A stretch of DNA of 64,000 bases from Sphingorhabdus_B arenilitoris (lineage in GTDB: Bacteria > Pseudomonadota > Alphaproteobacteria > Sphingomonadales > Sphingomonadaceae): the NCBI RefSeq assembly GCF_042651485.1, contig NZ_JBHSDH010000013.1:620001-684000 (forward strand), given 5' to 3'. The notes beneath the pieces are model-generated. The model did not search any database and was not told where the DNA came from. It was given only the letters and a program-made list of their open reading frames with translations. Positions 8,549 through 16,805 of the stretch are shown here, piece by piece. Position numbers and translations under genes: made by a program. Numbering within the stretch: position 1 is the stretch's first letter; each line of letters begins with the position of its first letter.

Positions 8549-9835
8549 ATGAGCGATGATAAAGCAACGCTGACGATGGGCGGCGAAAGCTATGATTTTC
8601 CGGTATTTAAGGGCACGCAAGGTCCCGATGTCGTGGATATTCGGAAATTATATGCACAAACGGGAAAATTTACATTTGACCCGGGATTTACATCGACCGC
8701 AAGCTGCGAATCTGCGCTCACATTTATCGATGGTGATGAAGGCATATTGCTGCATCGCGGATATAATATTGAACAATTGTCTGAACAATCTTCGTTCATG
8801 GAAGTTTCCTATTTGCTGCTGAATGGGGAGTTGCCGAGCAAAGCCGAATTGGACGATTTCTCCTACACGATTTCGCGGCACACCATGCTGCACGAACAAC
8901 TCGCGACTTTTTATAAAGGTTTCCGCCGCGACGCGCATCCCATGGCGATCATGTGCGGTGTCGTGGGCGCGCTCAGCGCATTTTATCATGATTCGACCGA
9001 CATTGCCGACCCGGAACATCGCAAAATTTCAAGCCACCGTTTGATTGCAAAAATGCCCACTATTGCGGCCATGGCCTATAAATATTCAATCGGTCAGCCG
9101 TTCCTCTATCCGGATAATGATTTGAGCTATACCGGCAATTTCCTGCGGATGACCTTTGGCGTTCCTGCCGAAAATTACGAAGTGAACCCGGTCATTGAGC
9201 GGGCCATGGACCGGATTTTCATCCTGCACGCCGACCATGAACAAAATGCGTCGACATCGACCGTCCGGCTCGCGGGCTCTTCGGGCGCTAATCCTTTTGC
9301 ATGTATCGCCGCTGGTATCGCTTGCCTTTGGGGTCCGGCGCATGGCGGCGCGAATGAAGCGGCGCTCAATATGCTGCGTGAAATTGGCACGCCCGACCGC
9401 ATCCCTCATTATATTGAGCGGGCAAAAGATAAAAATGATCCCTTCCGCCTGATGGGCTTTGGCCACCGCGTTTACAAAAATTACGACCCGCGTGCGACCG
9501 TGATGCGCAAAACCGTCCGGGAAATCATGGCCGAGTTGAAGGTCAATGATCCGGTGTTTGAAGTCGCTTTGCAGTTGGAAGAAATGGCGCTCAACGATCC
9601 GTATTTCATTGAAAAGAAACTATTCCCCAACGTGGACTTTTATTCCGGCATCATTTTATCGGCAATCGGCTTCCCGACCGAAATGTTCACTGTGCTGTTC
9701 GCCCTGTCCCGCACAGTGGGTTGGGTGGCGCAGTGGAATGAGATGATTTCCGATCCTGCCCAAAAAATCGGTCGTCCGCGTCAGCTTTATACTGGTCCGA
9801 CGGCTCGCGATTATGTTCCGCTAACTGCGCGGTAA
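8549..9835 (+). CDS. gltA: Citrate synthase (type II, hexameric)
   Basis: GltA condenses oxaloacetate with acetyl-CoA, the entry step of the TCA cycle. The start is placed at 8549 because AGGAG lies 8 nt upstream and the protein MSDDKATLTMGG then has the usual length of 428 residues; an open frame continues to 8405 but is not conserved. Active-site segments are LHADHEQNASTSTVRLAGSS (first His), MGFGHRVYKNYDPRA (second His and Arg) and FPNVDFYSGI (Asp). It is convergent with the kinase-like gene at 9836, with no space between the two stop codons. Confidence 0.96.
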   Translation: MSDDKATLTMGGESYDFPVFKGTQGPDVVDIRKLYAQTGKFTFDPGFTSTASCESALTFIDGDEGILLHRGYNIEQLSEQSSFMEVSYLLLNGELPSKAELDDFSYTISRHTMLHEQLATFYKGFRRDAHPMAIMCGVVGALSAFYHDSTDIADPEHRKISSHRLIAKMPTIAAMAYKYSIGQPFLYPDNDLSYTGNFLRMTFGVPAENYEVNPVIERAMDRIFILHADHEQNASTSTVRLAGSSGANPFACIAAGIACLWGPAHGGANEAALNMLREIGTPDRIPHYIERAKDKNDPFRLMGFGHRVYKNYDPRATVMRKTVREIMAELKVNDPVFEVALQLEEMALNDPYFIEKKLFPNVDFYSGIILSAIGFPTEMFTVLFALSRTVGWVAQWNEMISDPAQKIGRPRQLYTGPTARDYVPLTAR

Positions 9836-11230
9836 CTATCCAGACGGCAGGGTGAGCGTGAATTTGGCGCCGCCCTGCCCGCCTGGCCCTGTGCTGCTCG
9901 GCGCGTCGCCAACGGCCAAATCGCCGCCCATCGCACGCGCGAGCCTGCGCGAAATATATAGGCCAAGCCCGCTGCCACCGTCGCCCGATCGGCCCAATCG
10001 TTCGAATTTGGCGAAAATCTTTTCACGGTCATCGGGCGCAATTCCAGTGCCTTCATCGCAAACGGTGACCATCGCAATTTTGCCGCCTGACTGAATATCA
10101 ATGGTAACCCGCGTTCCTGCTGGAGAATAGCGGATGGCATTGGTTACCAGATTGATCAATATTTGCAGCACACGGCGAAATTCGGCTTGCGCCTTGATCT
10201 TCAGTTTCTCCGGCGGGGTGATGATAGTGATCCGGTGATCCGCAGCTTTCAGCGCCAGCAAACCGGCCACACGGCGGGCCAAATCACCCAGCTCAATATC
10301 GTCTTTTTCAAAAGAGAAATCGGGCCGCTCAATTGCTTCTAAATCCCCCAAATCGTCAACTAACGCGACCAAATGGCGGGCGGCATTGGCAATATCTTTG
10401 GCATAGCTTGCATAATTTTCGCGAATGGGCCCTTGCAATTTTGCACCAATCGTTTCGGCATTGGCGATAATCCGGCCCAGTGGCTGACGCAAAACCGGGG
10501 CAAGATTTTGGCCGAATAACAATTCGCTACCGTCACGCGCTTGCTCAACATCGCCGTCACCAGCAATGACGGAATGCGCCGCCGCAGGACGCAAATCGAG
10601 GTGGTAGCCCGAAAACAAACCACCCGCTGCCCGCGACACATCGGCCAATATCGAATAGCGCCGATCATCACCTGCAAAACCAACGTCATCAACCTTGGCC
10701 AGCTCCTGCTTCTCCATAAAAGTCAGTAGCGTTTTTGCGCCTTCCTGCTGCATATCAAATAGCTTTTGGGCCGGCTGACCGATGGCGGTTGGACCCAGAA
10801 ATCCGGTCAGATTGCCTTCCGCCGATAAAAGCCGCAAATGACGGTCAAATATCAACGCGCCTATTTCGTCGCTACCGTCGATTTGTTGATCGCGCTCAGC
10901 GGCTTTACCGACATTTAACGCCTCCGATACGCGCCAACCCGAAACGGTCAAAACTGCAATATCGCCAACCAATTTTGATTCAACCCATAGGTCAATATCT
11001 TCGTCATCACTGGCAACGCGGACTGCCCGGGCCAATCGCATTTTGATGCGATGTGTTGCGCTCGCTATGGCCGCAAGACCGGGCACCGCGAATTGGCCGC
11101 CATCCGTTCCGCCCGCCTGCCGGTGCAAATGCAAAATAGGCTCATCGGCGCGCAGCAAGCGGCCATCACTTGCCACATCAGCGGTAACAGCGGCCGCATC
11201 TTTCCGGTCCTGATAGCGCACGCCGGTCAT
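9836..11230 (-). CDS. Histidine-kinase-like protein lacking the H-box histidine
   Basis: The 464-residue protein has an N-terminal region with a PAS-like segment (about 110-200), a helical DHp-like region and a C-terminal HATPase_c domain with an intact N box (NLVTNAIRYSPAGT), G1 (CDEGTGIAP) and G2 (GGSGLGLYISRRLARAMGG). Where kinases have SHELRTPL, this one reads APVLRQPL, so the phospho-accepting His is Pro. The codons around 10480-10505 read gcc-ccg-gtt-ttg-cgt-cag, so this is not a translation slip. It may bind ATP without autophosphorylating, or act as a pseudokinase. The start at 11230 is chosen because its ATG overlaps the TGA of the DUF2336 gene; upstream residues belong to that overlap. 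No membrane segment is visible. Confidence 0.82.
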   Translation of the reverse strand: MTGVRYQDRKDAAAVTADVASDGRLLRADEPILHLHRQAGGTDGGQFAVPGLAAIASATHRIKMRLARAVRVASDDEDIDLWVESKLVGDIAVLTVSGWRVSEALNVGKAAERDQQIDGSDEIGALIFDRHLRLLSAEGNLTGFLGPTAIGQPAQKLFDMQQEGAKTLLTFMEKQELAKVDDVGFAGDDRRYSILADVSRAAGGLFSGYHLDLRPAAAHSVIAGDGDVEQARDGSELLFGQNLAPVLRQPLGRIIANAETIGAKLQGPIRENYASYAKDIANAARHLVALVDDLGDLEAIERPDFSFEKDDIELGDLARRVAGLLALKAADHRITIITPPEKLKIKAQAEFRRVLQILINLVTNAIRYSPAGTRVTIDIQSGGKIAMVTVCDEGTGIAPDDREKIFAKFERLGRSGDGGSGLGLYISRRLARAMGGDLAVGDAPSSTGPGGQGGAKFTLTLPSG

Positions 11231-12252
11231 ACGATGTCCCCATTCAGACCGCCCGGAAATGCCAGAAAGCGAGCGCGCTGCTCCGCCCATGACGACAGCT
11301 CTGCTCGGATGTCCGCTGGGTCGGTCCGGTCATAACCCGTATCGAAAATCGTCACTTCATGCGGGGTCAATTCAAAACCTTTGAACAAGCATATCACTGC
11401 CATCGCATTTTCGCGGTCCAAACCGGCCACGCGCAACATCATGGCCAGCGGCGCGGCGCTATGTCCGCCGATCAGCCTTAATATATGGTCATGTTCGAGG
11501 CCGGTGTGAGCCGCCAATTTTGCGGTGAATAGCGACAAGCCAGCCTTTTGCGGCACCAATACCTCCGCATCATATGTTGCTGGCAAGAATAGCGCGAGTT
11601 TGCGAGCAGCGGCCCGGCGCGTCTGGGCCTCATCCTGTTCGCTGAGCAATAGTTTTGCATTGGAAATATGCGTTTCGTTTTTATCACCGGACAAGATTTG
11701 CAGCGCGGCAACCACGCGCCAGACAAGCTGATGCAAGCTTTCGGGCGGCAATTCGCGGTAGAGATTTTTATGCGACCGCCGGTTCAAACTTTCACTGGCG
11801 AGGAGCGCCTGCGCCATTTCTGCGACATTCAAATCGTCATTTTCGAGGCATAAGGCAGGCAATTGTTCGGTCACATTCACATCATCTGCGCCGGCAATTT
11901 TGGCTTCCAACCGGCTTTCCGAAAAGCGCGCCAGTAAAAAATCGATAAGCGCAGGCTCTTTCAAAAATCCAGATCGGGATAGCATATCCCAACTATGCGG
12001 TCCCCGCCCATCCGGTTGGGCGGCAAGACCCGCAGTCGGTGGCGGTGCAATGCGCAGTTCGATCGCCTCCACCATGGCTTTCAACCGCGTGGATACCGAC
12101 GAAAGCATTTCTTCCGATGGAATGAAATGACCGGTTGGAAATGCCATTTTTGACACGTCGATACACTGCGCCTTGCTGTCATGCGCGTAATATCGAGCGA
12201 CGGCCAACAGGTCATCTTCAAGGTAAACTGGCAGTTTCAAATCGCGGTCCAT
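11227..12252 (-). CDS. DUF2336 domain-containing protein
   Basis: A 341-residue, apparently cytoplasmic, helix-rich protein. The sequence matches my recollection of DUF2336, an alphaproteobacterial family of HEAT-like helical repeats (LPVYLEDDLLAVARYYAHDS, then repeated amphipathic helices). Its biochemical role is not established, though the family often sits near two-component or motility genes. It overlaps the kinase-like gene downstream by 4 nt (ATGA), so the two products are made together. A candidate CtrA-type box lies 34-48 nt upstream of the start. Confidence 0.7.
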   Translation of the reverse strand: MDRDLKLPVYLEDDLLAVARYYAHDSKAQCIDVSKMAFPTGHFIPSEEMLSSVSTRLKAMVEAIELRIAPPPTAGLAAQPDGRGPHSWDMLSRSGFLKEPALIDFLLARFSESRLEAKIAGADDVNVTEQLPALCLENDDLNVAEMAQALLASESLNRRSHKNLYRELPPESLHQLVWRVVAALQILSGDKNETHISNAKLLLSEQDEAQTRRAAARKLALFLPATYDAEVLVPQKAGLSLFTAKLAAHTGLEHDHILRLIGGHSAAPLAMMLRVAGLDRENAMAVICLFKGFELTPHEVTIFDTGYDRTDPADIRAELSSWAEQRARFLAFPGGLNGDIV

Positions 12253-12285
12253 TTAATTGTCCAGCGAAACTATAGGATTTTTGGG

Positions 12286-12300
12286 TTAATTTGGGTTTAA
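12286..12300. promoter_or_regulatory. Candidate CtrA-type box TTAA-N7-TTAA
   Basis: TTAA-TTTGGGT-TTAA at 12286-12300 matches the spacing of the alphaproteobacterial CtrA consensus. It lies 34-48 nt upstream of the DUF2336 gene on the minus strand and overlaps the last codons and stop of the preceding gene. AT-rich half-sites occur by chance, so this is only suggestive. Confidence 0.35.
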
Positions 12301-13511
12301 GCCTGTTTTTTATTGCTGGAAAAATATTCGGGCAGCAACAAAATGGATAATTGAGATAATATCAATAGCTTAATGGCAAATCCCCAAGCATCAAAAATGG
12401 CCATCACCAAAAGCAACAGGGCCAAGAGTGCGGGAGACGCGGCGATTGATTTATACCAGGATGAAGATGTTGCCTTTTTAATATATAATGACAGCAGGAT
12501 GAATATAGTCGGCGCGAATAATGCCTCTGGCCGCATCGCATCTTCGGCCCATGAGATCGCAAATACTGCCAATGCCAGCAACAGCCATAGCCCATGCCCC
12601 AATAGCGCACCGACATGGTCAATTTTTGCCTCCTCTTGCAGCAAGTCTCTCAATTTAATCAGGAAACAGCAAATGAGAATGAGTGCGATCGACAGTCCGG
12701 GATAGCCGGTCCACCCCAACGCAATCGCACCCAGCGCAGACAATAGCCCTGCCCCATCCAAACCAATTTTTGCCGATGGCGTTTTCCAGAATATCGGAGC
12801 AATTTTCGCCGCGAGCGGGCCAAAAAACTGCGCCTCAATCACGCCGTCGCCGTGATGCGCTTTTTTGGCCAGCAATTCGCGGGTTAAAGCGGCGCCTTCT
12901 GATACCGACGTAATCAGGCGCAGTTGCTTGCCGTCCAATAGCTGCTGATTAAGCGGCCGATGTGTGATCTTATCCTGCAACGCCTGACGCAAAAGCGAGG
13001 AATCAATGCTCCATTCATCCGGTAATGCAGCAATTGCCGAAATGGACCGGTGATCCAACAAAGCAAGTCCGCCCCAAAAGCTGTTCAGGTCAATTCGTTC
13101 AAACCGCTCATTTTCTTTCCGCCCATCCAGCGTCACGATATAAGCCGACGGCTGCTGCACCATTTCCGCAAGCACAGCGTCATCGGCGATAACGCCGTCT
13201 GCCATCACGAATAACAATTCGCCCATGCCCAATTTTCCGCCCAGATCGGCGGGGGAACGGATGAATTCTATGTCGATGCCGCGCTGCTTCATTTGGTCGG
13301 CAACGGCGACAATTGCGCCCGATACGACATCGACTTCGATCAGGAATTTCCGGATACCAGCCTTCACCAATTGTTTAATTTGCAGCGCAATTAAAGGCTC
13401 GCCCGACACCGGAATCAAGCATGCGGCCCCCTTGCCGTCATCACCCGAGGCAGCGGCGGCCGACAATAAAGCCGTTTCTACTTTTACATGAATGTCATTT
13501 CCGCTGGACAT
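12297..13511 (-). CDS. Nucleotidyltransferase-like protein with C-terminal membrane domain
   Basis: The N-terminal 230 residues resemble a sugar-nucleotidyltransferase fold (LIPVSGEPLIALQIKQLVKAGI, then an acidic VMADGVIADDAVL segment like the metal-binding DG loop). The usual N-terminal GxGxR...K signature is not clear. From about residue 245 there are some six hydrophobic helices. The overall plan resembles bifunctional CTP:phosphate cytidylyltransferase/CDP-alcohol phosphatidyltransferase proteins, but the DxxDGxxAR...GxxxDxxxD motif is missing: where it would fall the protein reads LIKLRDLLQEEAK. I therefore regard it as a degenerate or repurposed relative; function unknown. It lies between the HPt-like and DUF2336 genes on the same strand. 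Confidence 0.55.
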   Translation of the reverse strand: MSSGNDIHVKVETALLSAAAASGDDGKGAACLIPVSGEPLIALQIKQLVKAGIRKFLIEVDVVSGAIVAVADQMKQRGIDIEFIRSPADLGGKLGMGELLFVMADGVIADDAVLAEMVQQPSAYIVTLDGRKENERFERIDLNSFWGGLALLDHRSISAIAALPDEWSIDSSLLRQALQDKITHRPLNQQLLDGKQLRLITSVSEGAALTRELLAKKAHHGDGVIEAQFFGPLAAKIAPIFWKTPSAKIGLDGAGLLSALGAIALGWTGYPGLSIALILICCFLIKLRDLLQEEAKIDHVGALLGHGLWLLLALAVFAISWAEDAMRPEALFAPTIFILLSLYIKKATSSSWYKSIAASPALLALLLLVMAIFDAWGFAIKLLILSQLSILLLPEYFSSNKKQA

Positions 13512-13580
13512 GGCAGCGGAATATGCGCCGCCCGGTGATTTGCAAAGTAATTTTTTGCCCGGCTGCGGCTTTGCCGTCTG

Positions 13581-13892
13581 TTACGGAATGATGTGAAGTT
13601 CAATCTCGGAAAGCGCTTTGTCCAACTCGCGGATCACAACCGGATCGCCGGGTGCGCCTGTTCCCGCTTGATCGGCAAGCTCCATCAAATGCGTGGCACC
13701 AAAACTGGCCGCTAAACCTTTCAACCGCCAGCTGCTATATTGCCAATTGGCATCGCAGCGCGACCGGGAAAGCAGGCTGATTTGCCGCTTTGCGCTCTCC
13801 ACAAATGATGCGCGCAGCTCCGCCGCCAATGCGGCATCCTCTCCCGCTGCGGCTTTCAAAGCTGTATCAAATGCGCCATAATCCATCGACAT
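13581..13892 (-). CDS. HPt-like protein with tryptophan in place of the phospho-accepting histidine
   Basis: A 103-residue all-helical protein. The HPt core pattern is readable as SSWRLKGLAASFGATHLMELADQA, aligning with the HxxKGxxxxxG core of CheA and ArcB HPt domains. The position of the phosphorylated His is Trp (codon tgg). LKG and the following FGA are kept, so the fold is probably intact but phosphotransfer is impossible in the usual way. It heads the minus-strand signalling cluster and is divergent from the TipN-like gene; 69 nt separate the two starts. Confidence 0.75.
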   Translation of the reverse strand: MSMDYGAFDTALKAAAGEDAALAAELRASFVESAKRQISLLSRSRCDANWQYSSWRLKGLAASFGATHLMELADQAGTGAPGDPVVIRELDKALSEIELHIIP

Positions 13893-13961
13893 AATCGCTC
13901 GATAAACCGTTTAAGGTTAACTTTACGTTTCATCGCGGAATTTTTATGGTAAACATCGTGT

Positions 13962-16484
13962 ATGACTGTCCGATCAAAAATAGTCGGCATCGACCGGCAA
14001 AGCCCCGAAGACGCCCAATCTACTGAAGAAGTCGGCGCTTCTGCGATTTCATTTGGTGAAGAAAAAGCCGCTGATGCTTCTTTATTGGAATTGTCCGAAA
14101 CGGATGAAGCCTCCGAATATGATACCCAATATGATGATGAATATGCATCGCCGCGCAGCAATTGGAAAAGCTATGTAGCGCCGGTTTTGCTGACGCTATT
14201 ATTTGCAGGATGGACGGGATTTTTTGCTTGGACGTATCAAGCAGAATTACTCACGCTAACGCCGAAAAACGCCATCGGCTTGATCGGCAATTGGGCCCTG
14301 CCCGCAAGCTTGATCGGGATAATCTGGCTGTTGATTTTGCGATCTAGCCGGTCGGAGGCTGCGCGGTTTACTGACGCCGCCGTGAAGCTGCGTAATGAAA
14401 GCGATGCGCTGGAACAACGCATGCGCACGGTGAATGAAGAAATCGCGATGGCGCGGGAATTTTTGGCGCAAAATGCTTTGGAACTGGAAAGCGTCGGGCG
14501 GCGGGCTGCTGCCAATTTGGTTGAGGCATCGGGAAAGCTGAGCCAAGCGCTGCATGACAGCGATGCAAAGGCAAAGACGTTGGAAACGGTGAGCAACGCG
14601 GCAACCAATAATCTGGAGCAGCTTCGCAAACATTTGCCAGTTGTAACCAGCGCCGCAAAAGATGTGACCAATCAAATCGGCAATGCGGGCAATAGCGCAC
14701 AAATGCAGGTCAAGGCGCTGATAGCTGCGCTTGAGCAGGTTGCCGCCGCCGGAAATGAGGCACGCGGCAATATAGACGGCATGGAACACCGCGCGGCCGA
14801 AGCCGCGATGCAGTTGACGCAGTTGATCGACCAAAATCGCGATAAACTGACCCAAAGCGTTGGCGAGGCCCGTGAGCAGGCGCAGTTGATTTCGGCTGTA
14901 TTGACCACCAGCAATCAGGAAATTTCATCATCGCTTGACGCCGCAATAGCGCGGTTGTCCGGCGCGGCGCAGCAGTCGGCTGCGCATGTCAGCGAGGTCG
15001 TTGATGGCCAGACACAGCAAATGGAACAACGACTGGGTGACGCAGCAAATGCTCTGTCAACTGGGCTAGATGACCGCAGTGCCGACCTTGCCCGCAAACT
15101 GGACGATAGTGCCAAAGACATCGCAGCCCGCATTGAAGGCAGCAGCAGCGAAGTCGACCTATTTGTCGAACGCAACATTGCCAAATTAACGCAGCAGGTT
15201 GAAATGTTGCGATCTTCCTTAGAGGAGATGGCCGCGCAGTCGGCGGGAGAAGACAAGCGGATCGACGATATGATCGAACGCATGACGCGCAATTTGGATC
15301 AGCGTGCCGAGCAGCTGGCTCTGATCGATGAAGCGGCAACCGACCGTTCGGTAAAACTCGCATTTTCACTAGAAGCGCTGGTCGAAAGCACGCAGCAGCT
15401 GAATCTAGAGTTAAAGGGCAGCGAGGGCACAGCCGCCGATTTGGTGGAACGGTCGGAACGGTTCCTGCTCGCCATCGACACAGCCAACCGCGAATTGGAA
15501 GAAAATCTGCCAACCGCCCTGTCGCGGGCCGACGACCATATTGCAAAAAGCCTGACGCGGCTTGATGAAACCGCCGCGAAGGCCGCCGCGCTCGACGCTC
15601 ATAATGACAATATGCTGGCAAAGTTGGCGACGATTGACCATCTGCTCTCCGCTCAGCAGGATAGCGTCAACGCTCTATTGTCCGGCAGCGACGCAGTATT
15701 TGCGGAACGGAAGGAACAGGCCGAGGCGCTGAGCGCAAGCTTACAGGATACAAGGTCGATCATGTCCGAAATTATGAGTGCATCAACCGAGAACCTGTCG
15801 GACACATTGGAACGGTTGAAACAGGACGCCCGAAACGCCGCCGATGAAAGCCGCAAGACATTGGAGGCGGAAATGGCCGACGTCGCAGATCGCCTGTCAC
15901 AAGATAGCGCCGCTGCTCTAAAAACGGCGATAGATGCGCAAGTGGCATCGTTGAATGATATGGTGCGCCAATCGCTGGAGAATAGTTTTAACCAGTCCAG
16001 CACAGCCACACAGCAGCTGAGTCAGCAGCTGGCCCAAATCGACGATATGACCAGCAGTTTGGAGCGTCGCCTGTCACATGCCAAGGATAGTTTTGAAGGC
16101 ATTGATGACGACAGCTTTGCCCGGCAAATGGCGCTATTGACCGAATCGCTCAATTCGATCGCCATAGATGTGGCCAAGATCCTGTCGAACGAGGTGACCG
16201 ACACATCATGGGCCGCCTATTTGAAGGGCGACCGCGGGGTGTTCACCCGCCGTGCTGTGAAGTTGCTGAGCGCTGGAGAGGTCAAAATGATCCTGGCGCA
16301 TTATGACGAAGAGCCCGAATTCCGCGAACATGTGAACCGCTATATCCATGATTTTGAGGCGATGATGCGTGTATTGCTCAGCACCCGTGATGGCAATGCG
16401 ATTGGCGTGACCCTGCTATCGTCCGACGTCGGCAAGCTCTATGTCGCGTTGGCACAGGCCATTGAGCGGCTGCGCACCGATTGA
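13962..16484 (+). CDS. Large coiled-coil membrane protein, TipN-like candidate
   Basis: An 840-residue protein with an acidic N-terminal tail (about 65 residues), two membrane helices (about 69-90 and 106-128) and a very long alanine/glutamine/aspartate-rich heptad region (about 140-750). It ends in a compact conserved-looking domain: SWAAYLKGDRGVFTRRAVKLL ... FREHVNRYIHDFEAMMRVL. Size and plan (two N-terminal membrane helices, long coiled coil) match the Caulobacter polarity factor TipN, which marks the new pole. I cannot align the two here, so this is inference. Other coiled-coil scaffold families remain possible. It is monocistronic. Confidence 0.55.
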   Translation: MTVRSKIVGIDRQSPEDAQSTEEVGASAISFGEEKAADASLLELSETDEASEYDTQYDDEYASPRSNWKSYVAPVLLTLLFAGWTGFFAWTYQAELLTLTPKNAIGLIGNWALPASLIGIIWLLILRSSRSEAARFTDAAVKLRNESDALEQRMRTVNEEIAMAREFLAQNALELESVGRRAAANLVEASGKLSQALHDSDAKAKTLETVSNAATNNLEQLRKHLPVVTSAAKDVTNQIGNAGNSAQMQVKALIAALEQVAAAGNEARGNIDGMEHRAAEAAMQLTQLIDQNRDKLTQSVGEAREQAQLISAVLTTSNQEISSSLDAAIARLSGAAQQSAAHVSEVVDGQTQQMEQRLGDAANALSTGLDDRSADLARKLDDSAKDIAARIEGSSSEVDLFVERNIAKLTQQVEMLRSSLEEMAAQSAGEDKRIDDMIERMTRNLDQRAEQLALIDEAATDRSVKLAFSLEALVESTQQLNLELKGSEGTAADLVERSERFLLAIDTANRELEENLPTALSRADDHIAKSLTRLDETAAKAAALDAHNDNMLAKLATIDHLLSAQQDSVNALLSGSDAVFAERKEQAEALSASLQDTRSIMSEIMSASTENLSDTLERLKQDARNAADESRKTLEAEMADVADRLSQDSAAALKTAIDAQVASLNDMVRQSLENSFNQSSTATQQLSQQLAQIDDMTSSLERRLSHAKDSFEGIDDDSFARQMALLTESLNSIAIDVAKILSNEVTDTSWAAYLKGDRGVFTRRAVKLLSAGEVKMILAHYDEEPEFREHVNRYIHDFEAMMRVLLSTRDGNAIGVTLLSSDVGKLYVALAQAIERLRTD

Positions 16485-16526
16485 AGCTGCACTGATTGAA
16501 ACTGCGGTCTGCCGAAACCGTTCTGC

Positions 16527-16805
16527 TCAGCTGTTACCCATCCCGCTATAGAGCGCATCGAAACTATGCCGGTCTATCCAGCCATAGACATAGTTGACAT
16601 AATACAGGCCGAATAACGCCGCAGACAGCAAAGTCGTGCGCAATAATATTTTCTTCGGCTGAAAATTGGCAGGCGAACCATGATCCTGCCCCAGCAGCTT
16701 CTCTGCGCCCGCCTCATCCATACTTTTAATGCCGAAAGGCAGGACGACAAAGGCGGTGAGTACCCAAAATAGGGCGTAAATGGCTATGATAGAAATCCAG
16801 CTCAT
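16527..16805 (-). CDS. DUF1467 family membrane protein
   Basis: A 92-residue protein with one N-terminal hydrophobic helix (ISIIAIYALFWVLTAFVVLP, where a GIKSMDEAG motif follows) and a second around residues 52-70. The segment FVVLPFGIKS is characteristic of DUF1467, an alphaproteobacterial family of unknown function. Its ATG overlaps the ribonuclease J stop by 4 nt, a neighbourhood common in the order. It is the last gene of the long nuo-birA-coaX-rnj run. Confidence 0.8.
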   Translation of the reverse strand: MSWISIIAIYALFWVLTAFVVLPFGIKSMDEAGAEKLLGQDHGSPANFQPKKILLRTTLLSAALFGLYYVNYVYGWIDRHSFDALYSGMGNS

